A program made the translations under genes and the position numbers. The notes under the pieces were generated by a model. That model saw only the letters and a program-made list of their open reading frames with translations, had not been told where the DNA came from and did not search any database. Positions 5,868 through 7,864 of a DNA stretch of 7,864 nt are shown piece by piece. The DNA comes from CAYXVB01 sp964467785 (lineage in GTDB: Bacteria > Bdellovibrionota > UBA1018): assembly GCA_964467785.1 (NCBI GenBank), contig CAYXVB010000167.1, positions 1 through 7,864 on the forward strand, in the 5' to 3' direction. Position 1 is the stretch's first letter, and every line of letters begins with the position of its first letter.

Positions 5868-7124
5868 TCAGTCCATGTCCACGTTCCGGCTGACGGCCGG
5901 TGGCCGGCAAAACGCCTCACCAAACGCGGCACCTTCGGAATGGCGGCCGACGTCCCGCCCGAAGTTGGCGGCGCTGGCCTCTAGCCCGTCGCCCTCCCTC
6001 ATGTGGGAGACGAAGTCGAGACTTTCGTAGGCGATGCCGAGCGCTTCGGGTAGCGCGCGCCCCAGCCAGCCGAGCCCCCGCTCCTGGAAGTCACAACCCA
6101 TAAAGGCTGCGATGAAATCGTGGTGGTTCCAGTCCGTGACCTCACGCGCGCCCCAGAAAAGCCTCACACCGCGGGAGCGCGCGAAATTACGCCAGCCGGA
6201 AAAGAGCTGCTTACGGTTCATCCAGCTCATCGCCGATGCGTAGGCTTGCGCAGGCGTGGCCCTCTCGCGGAGTGGACCGCTCCAAAAACGCTCGGCGAAG
6301 CCGTCGATCCACCCGATCTGAAAGCCCGCGGCGGCGTACAAGTAGGTGATCTCGCCCAGCAGGCGACGACGCCCGGATTCGTTTTCAAGCAGGTGGCGGG
6401 GTGCGAGCGCAAGCAGGTCGAGACGGGTGCCAGACGGGGCCGCGGCTACTTGCGCGGTAAATCGCCCGAGCCACTCGTCGAGCTCCGTGCCCGCCTGGGA
6501 AAACGCATCGAATGACGCCTCGGGGATCCCGTGCGACGCGGCTCTGGCCCGGTCATTTAGGAGCGAATGGAGAATCGGCAGCTCTCCCGAAAAACAGGGG
6601 TTGCCGTCGCGGATCCTGCCAAAGTCCGCGGCCGCGCCCACGGCGCACCAAGGATCGAGCTCGGCGATCGCCAGGCGCACCTCGCGCGGGAGCGCTGGCG
6701 AGGCTCCATGGACCCATGCAAACTTTGCGCGTTCAGCGCGGTAGACCGCGAGGTCGGCACGAGCCATCGCGCGACCGCAGGCACTGCGATTCTCGATTTG
6801 CGCCTGCATCCGTTGCCAGGCACCCATGAGCGCCACGGGCACCGAGGCGTCGACCGTGCCCGTACCCAGCCCTTGACGGCGCGCCCTACGGCGCTCGAGG
6901 TCCAGCTCCGCGGCGAGGCTCTCACAACCCCGCACGACCGTGAGCGCCTGAATGCGCCCTTCCAAGACGCGATCGACGCGCAGGGCGAGCACGTCGTTCC
7001 AGAATCGCCCGATAGCGATTGCCTCGGCTTGCGCGTCACGCGGAGCCGCTACGCCCGGTTGCAGACCGGGAATTAGGAGAAAAAAAAGGGCCGCAAGCGG
7101 CATCAGGATTTTCTGTATGCGCAT
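5868..7124 (-). CDS. Large exported protein of unknown function
   Basis: A 418-residue protein with a clear N-terminal signal peptide: MRIQK, a hydrophobic core LMPLAALFFLLIPGL, and a likely cleavage near residue 27 (GVAA/PRD). There is no lipobox cysteine and no later membrane segment, so it is probably periplasmic or secreted. The mature part is mostly alpha-helical and Arg/Ala-rich, with six cysteines (67, 116, 160, 177, 344, 406) that could form disulfides. The most distinctive stretch is 331-394: DWNHHDFIAAFMGCDF, then ALGIAYESLDF, then ANFGRDVGRH. This spacing of N-H, E-x-x-D and N-x-GR loosely recalls DUF6973-like helical domains of secreted proteins, but I would not assign it. The ATG at 7124 has GAGGG at 7129-7133, 4 bases upstream. 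It follows the small secreted-protein gene by 29 bases and precedes the cysteine-rich gene by 27, so the three are likely cotranscribed. Function is unknown. Confidence 0.75.
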   Translation of the reverse strand: MRIQKILMPLAALFFLLIPGLQPGVAAPRDAQAEAIAIGRFWNDVLALRVDRVLEGRIQALTVVRGCESLAAELDLERRRARRQGLGTGTVDASVPVALMGAWQRMQAQIENRSACGRAMARADLAVYRAERAKFAWVHGASPALPREVRLAIAELDPWCAVGAAADFGRIRDGNPCFSGELPILHSLLNDRARAASHGIPEASFDAFSQAGTELDEWLGRFTAQVAAAPSGTRLDLLALAPRHLLENESGRRRLLGEITYLYAAAGFQIGWIDGFAERFWSGPLRERATPAQAYASAMSWMNRKQLFSGWRNFARSRGVRLFWGAREVTDWNHHDFIAAFMGCDFQERGLGWLGRALPEALGIAYESLDFVSHMREGDGLEASAANFGRDVGRHSEGAAFGEAFCRPPAVSRNVDMD

Positions 7125-7153
7125 GCGGCCCTCGGCCTAATCAGCGTATCGAC

Positions 7154-7609
7154 TTACCAGCCACTGCCGGAGGCCGGGGTGACCACTACCACGGGCGGCG
7201 CGGGAAGGACCGGGACCTGGGCGAACTTCACGCGGATCGTGTCCGAATGCGCGCCGCTGTTAGAGCGCACGACGACGCGGATCGAGTTCCGGCCAAAATC
7301 GATCAAACCGCTGGGAATGGTGTAGCTACCCGACCGGGCGCGATCCTTGCCGCCAAGCTTCTTGACGGAGTAAAGCACCTGGTCGCCGTTGGACGACAAG
7401 ATGTCGAAGTTGGAGCAGTGGACCACGTCGCGGAGTTGGATATTGACCTGCTCACTGCTGCCGTTGCGCGAAGTCGTGATCTTAACGGTGCCGCCGCAAT
7501 CCGGGAGCTGGGCGTATTCGCCGAGGGTCATCGTGCCGGTCGCGGCCATCGCGGCTTGCGCACCGAGAGCCATTGCTAGGGTCATCATTCCGAGAGTCGT
7601 CTTCCGCAT
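7154..7609 (-). CDS. Small exported beta-rich protein of unknown function
   Basis: A 151-residue protein with a textbook Sec signal peptide: MRKTT, hydrophobic LGMMTLAMALGAQA, and a predicted cut after Ala22 (AMA/A). The mature part has alternating hydrophobic/polar strands (TVKITTS, QVNIQLR, DQVLYSVKKL, NSIRVVVRS, DTIRVKFAQV), suggesting an immunoglobulin-like or other beta-sandwich fold. Two cysteines (C38, C65) could make one disulfide. The C-terminus becomes Pro/Val-rich (VPVLPAPPVVVV) and ends SGSGW. The ATG at 7609 has an excellent AGGAG site at 7616-7620, 6 bases upstream, so the start is secure. It is the first gene of the minus-strand cluster; the next gene begins 29 bases after its stop. 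I do not recognise the family. An extracytoplasmic structural or binding role is the most that can be inferred from the fold-like pattern. Confidence 0.78.
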   Translation of the reverse strand: MRKTTLGMMTLAMALGAQAAMAATGTMTLGEYAQLPDCGGTVKITTSRNGSSEQVNIQLRDVVHCSNFDILSSNGDQVLYSVKKLGGKDRARSGSYTIPSGLIDFGRNSIRVVVRSNSGAHSDTIRVKFAQVPVLPAPPVVVVTPASGSGW

Positions 7610-7622
7610 TTTCTTCTCCTGA

Positions 7623-7663
7623 GGGTTAACCCGGGGGTAACCGCGGGTGGACCGCCGGTTCCC
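7623..7663. promoter_or_regulatory. Palindromic sites in the leader of the small exported-protein gene
   Basis: GGGTTAACC (7623-7631) and GGGTAACC (7635-7642) are near-identical palindromic sites starting 12 bases apart, just upstream of the AGGAG site at 7616-7620. In addition GGGTAACCG (7635-7643) can pair with CGGTTCCC (7656-7663) as an 8-bp stem with one bulged T. This could be a tandem operator or an RNA hairpin controlling translation. No convincing -35/-10 pair for the minus-strand gene was found here. Confidence 0.35.
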
Positions 7664-7681
7664 TGGGGGATTCGATGTTCA

Positions 7682-7830
7682 GGGCTCAGTCAAAAATCCG
7701 GATTGAGCCCGCAGCGTCTCAGTGGCGATGGTCACCCTTGGGGGATGGCCGATAGCCCCGGGGGGATTCAGGCTTGGGGGGAAGCCTGGACGGGGCCAAC
7801 TAACCAGAAGGACACCCATCGCCACTGAGA
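7682..7830 (+). ncRNA. Putative structured RNA element, family unknown
   Basis: Plus-strand stems follow one another without convincing coding sequence. Hairpin A pairs GGGCTCAGTC (7682-7691) with GATTGAGCCC (7701-7710) around a 9-base loop. Domain B is closed by a perfect 15-bp stem (7717-7731 with 7816-7830). Inside it are a 4x4 internal loop, a 4-bp stem CCTT/AAGG (7736-7739 with 7808-7811), a 6-bp stem GCCCCG/CGGGGC (7755-7760 with 7791-7796), and a 9-bp hairpin TTCAGGCTT/AAGCCTGGA (7767-7775 with 7782-7790) with a loop of six G. The single imperfect pair in hairpin A (G7689-T7703) and in the apical hairpin (T7768-G7789) is a G-U pair only in plus-strand RNA; on the minus strand both become A-C mismatches. 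That points to a plus-strand RNA. Candidates include an omega/HEARO-type RNA preceding an IscB-like gene beyond 7864, another mobile-element RNA, or an interspersed repeat. The folding is seen; the identity is speculative. Confidence 0.5.
7717..7830. repeat. Perfect 15-bp inverted repeat enclosing 84 bases
   Basis: TCTCAGTGGCGATGG (7717-7731) is the exact reverse complement of CCATCGCCACTGAGA (7816-7830). It closes the structured domain described for this interval. Viewed as DNA, it could instead be the terminal inverted repeats of a very small non-autonomous element; no flanking target duplication is apparent (AGCG before, TCGA after). Confidence 0.85.
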
Positions 7831-7864
7831 TCGACAGGCGGGAGTACTACTTTAATTGACGCAT

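Noticed and set aside
5244..5984. A 246-codon plus-strand open frame opposite the cysteine-rich and exported-protein genes
   Set aside because: It overlaps two minus-strand genes with better evidence (CxxC pattern, signal peptide, ribosome-binding sites) and its translation shows no family signature; GC-rich antisense frames are often open.
7019..7579. A 186-codon plus-strand open frame
   Set aside because: It lies antisense to the signal-peptide-bearing small exported-protein gene and the start of the large one; it has no ribosome-binding site or recognisable domain.
7690..7695. TTGACT on the minus strand as a -35 box for the small exported-protein gene
   Set aside because: No acceptable -10 hexamer occurs 16-18 bases downstream; the sequence there is C-rich.
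7684..7828. A minus-strand frame through the structured element encoding a short Pro-rich peptide
   Set aside because: Its composition (many Pro and Gly) is what C-runs give by chance, there is no ribosome-binding site, and the stem structure explains the sequence better.
1..7864. CRISPR array, tRNA or rRNA genes
   Set aside because: No regularly spaced direct repeats, no cloverleaf with a T-loop motif, and no rRNA-like conserved stretch were seen on either strand.

Overview
The window looks like chromosomal DNA from a GC-rich Gram-negative bacterium. Protein style (an enolase followed by an FtsB/DivIC-type protein, a 630-residue TypA, orphan two-transmembrane histidine kinases) and a mixture of strong Shine-Dalgarno sites with starts that have none would fit Verrucomicrobiota, perhaps Opitutales. 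That assignment is inference from memory of the families; no marker gene in the window settles it.

Layout. Positions 1-3192 are read on the plus strand: the last 51 codons of enolase (eno), a small membrane cell-division protein of the FtsB/DivIC family, a CspA-type cold-shock protein with its own promoter, and two tandem paralogous membrane histidine kinases with no response regulator beside them. Positions 3277-7609 are read on the minus strand, converging on the kinases: in transcription order a small secreted protein (7609-7154), a large secreted protein of unknown function (7124-5868), a cysteine-rich zinc-ribbon-like protein (5840-5316) and the translational GTPase TypA/BipA (5169-3277). 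The first three minus-strand genes are separated by only 27-29 bases and probably form an operon. A hairpin and a 146-base gap separate that operon from typA.

Positions 7610-7864 hold no convincing gene. The first part is the leader of the small secreted protein, with two overlapping palindromic GGTTAACC/GGTAACC-like sites. Beyond it lies a strongly structured, G-run-rich element: a 10-bp hairpin at 7682-7710, then a domain closed by a perfect 15-bp inverted repeat (7717-7731 with 7816-7830) containing further nested stems. The wobble pairs in its stems pair only in plus-strand RNA, so I read it as the 5' part of a plus-strand structured RNA or mobile element continuing past the window. It is the least explained and most interesting item here.

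Functionally the plus-strand block joins glycolysis, septum formation, RNA chaperoning and membrane sensing, with no obvious shared pathway. The minus-strand block joins uncharacterised exported proteins to a stress-related ribosomal GTPase.
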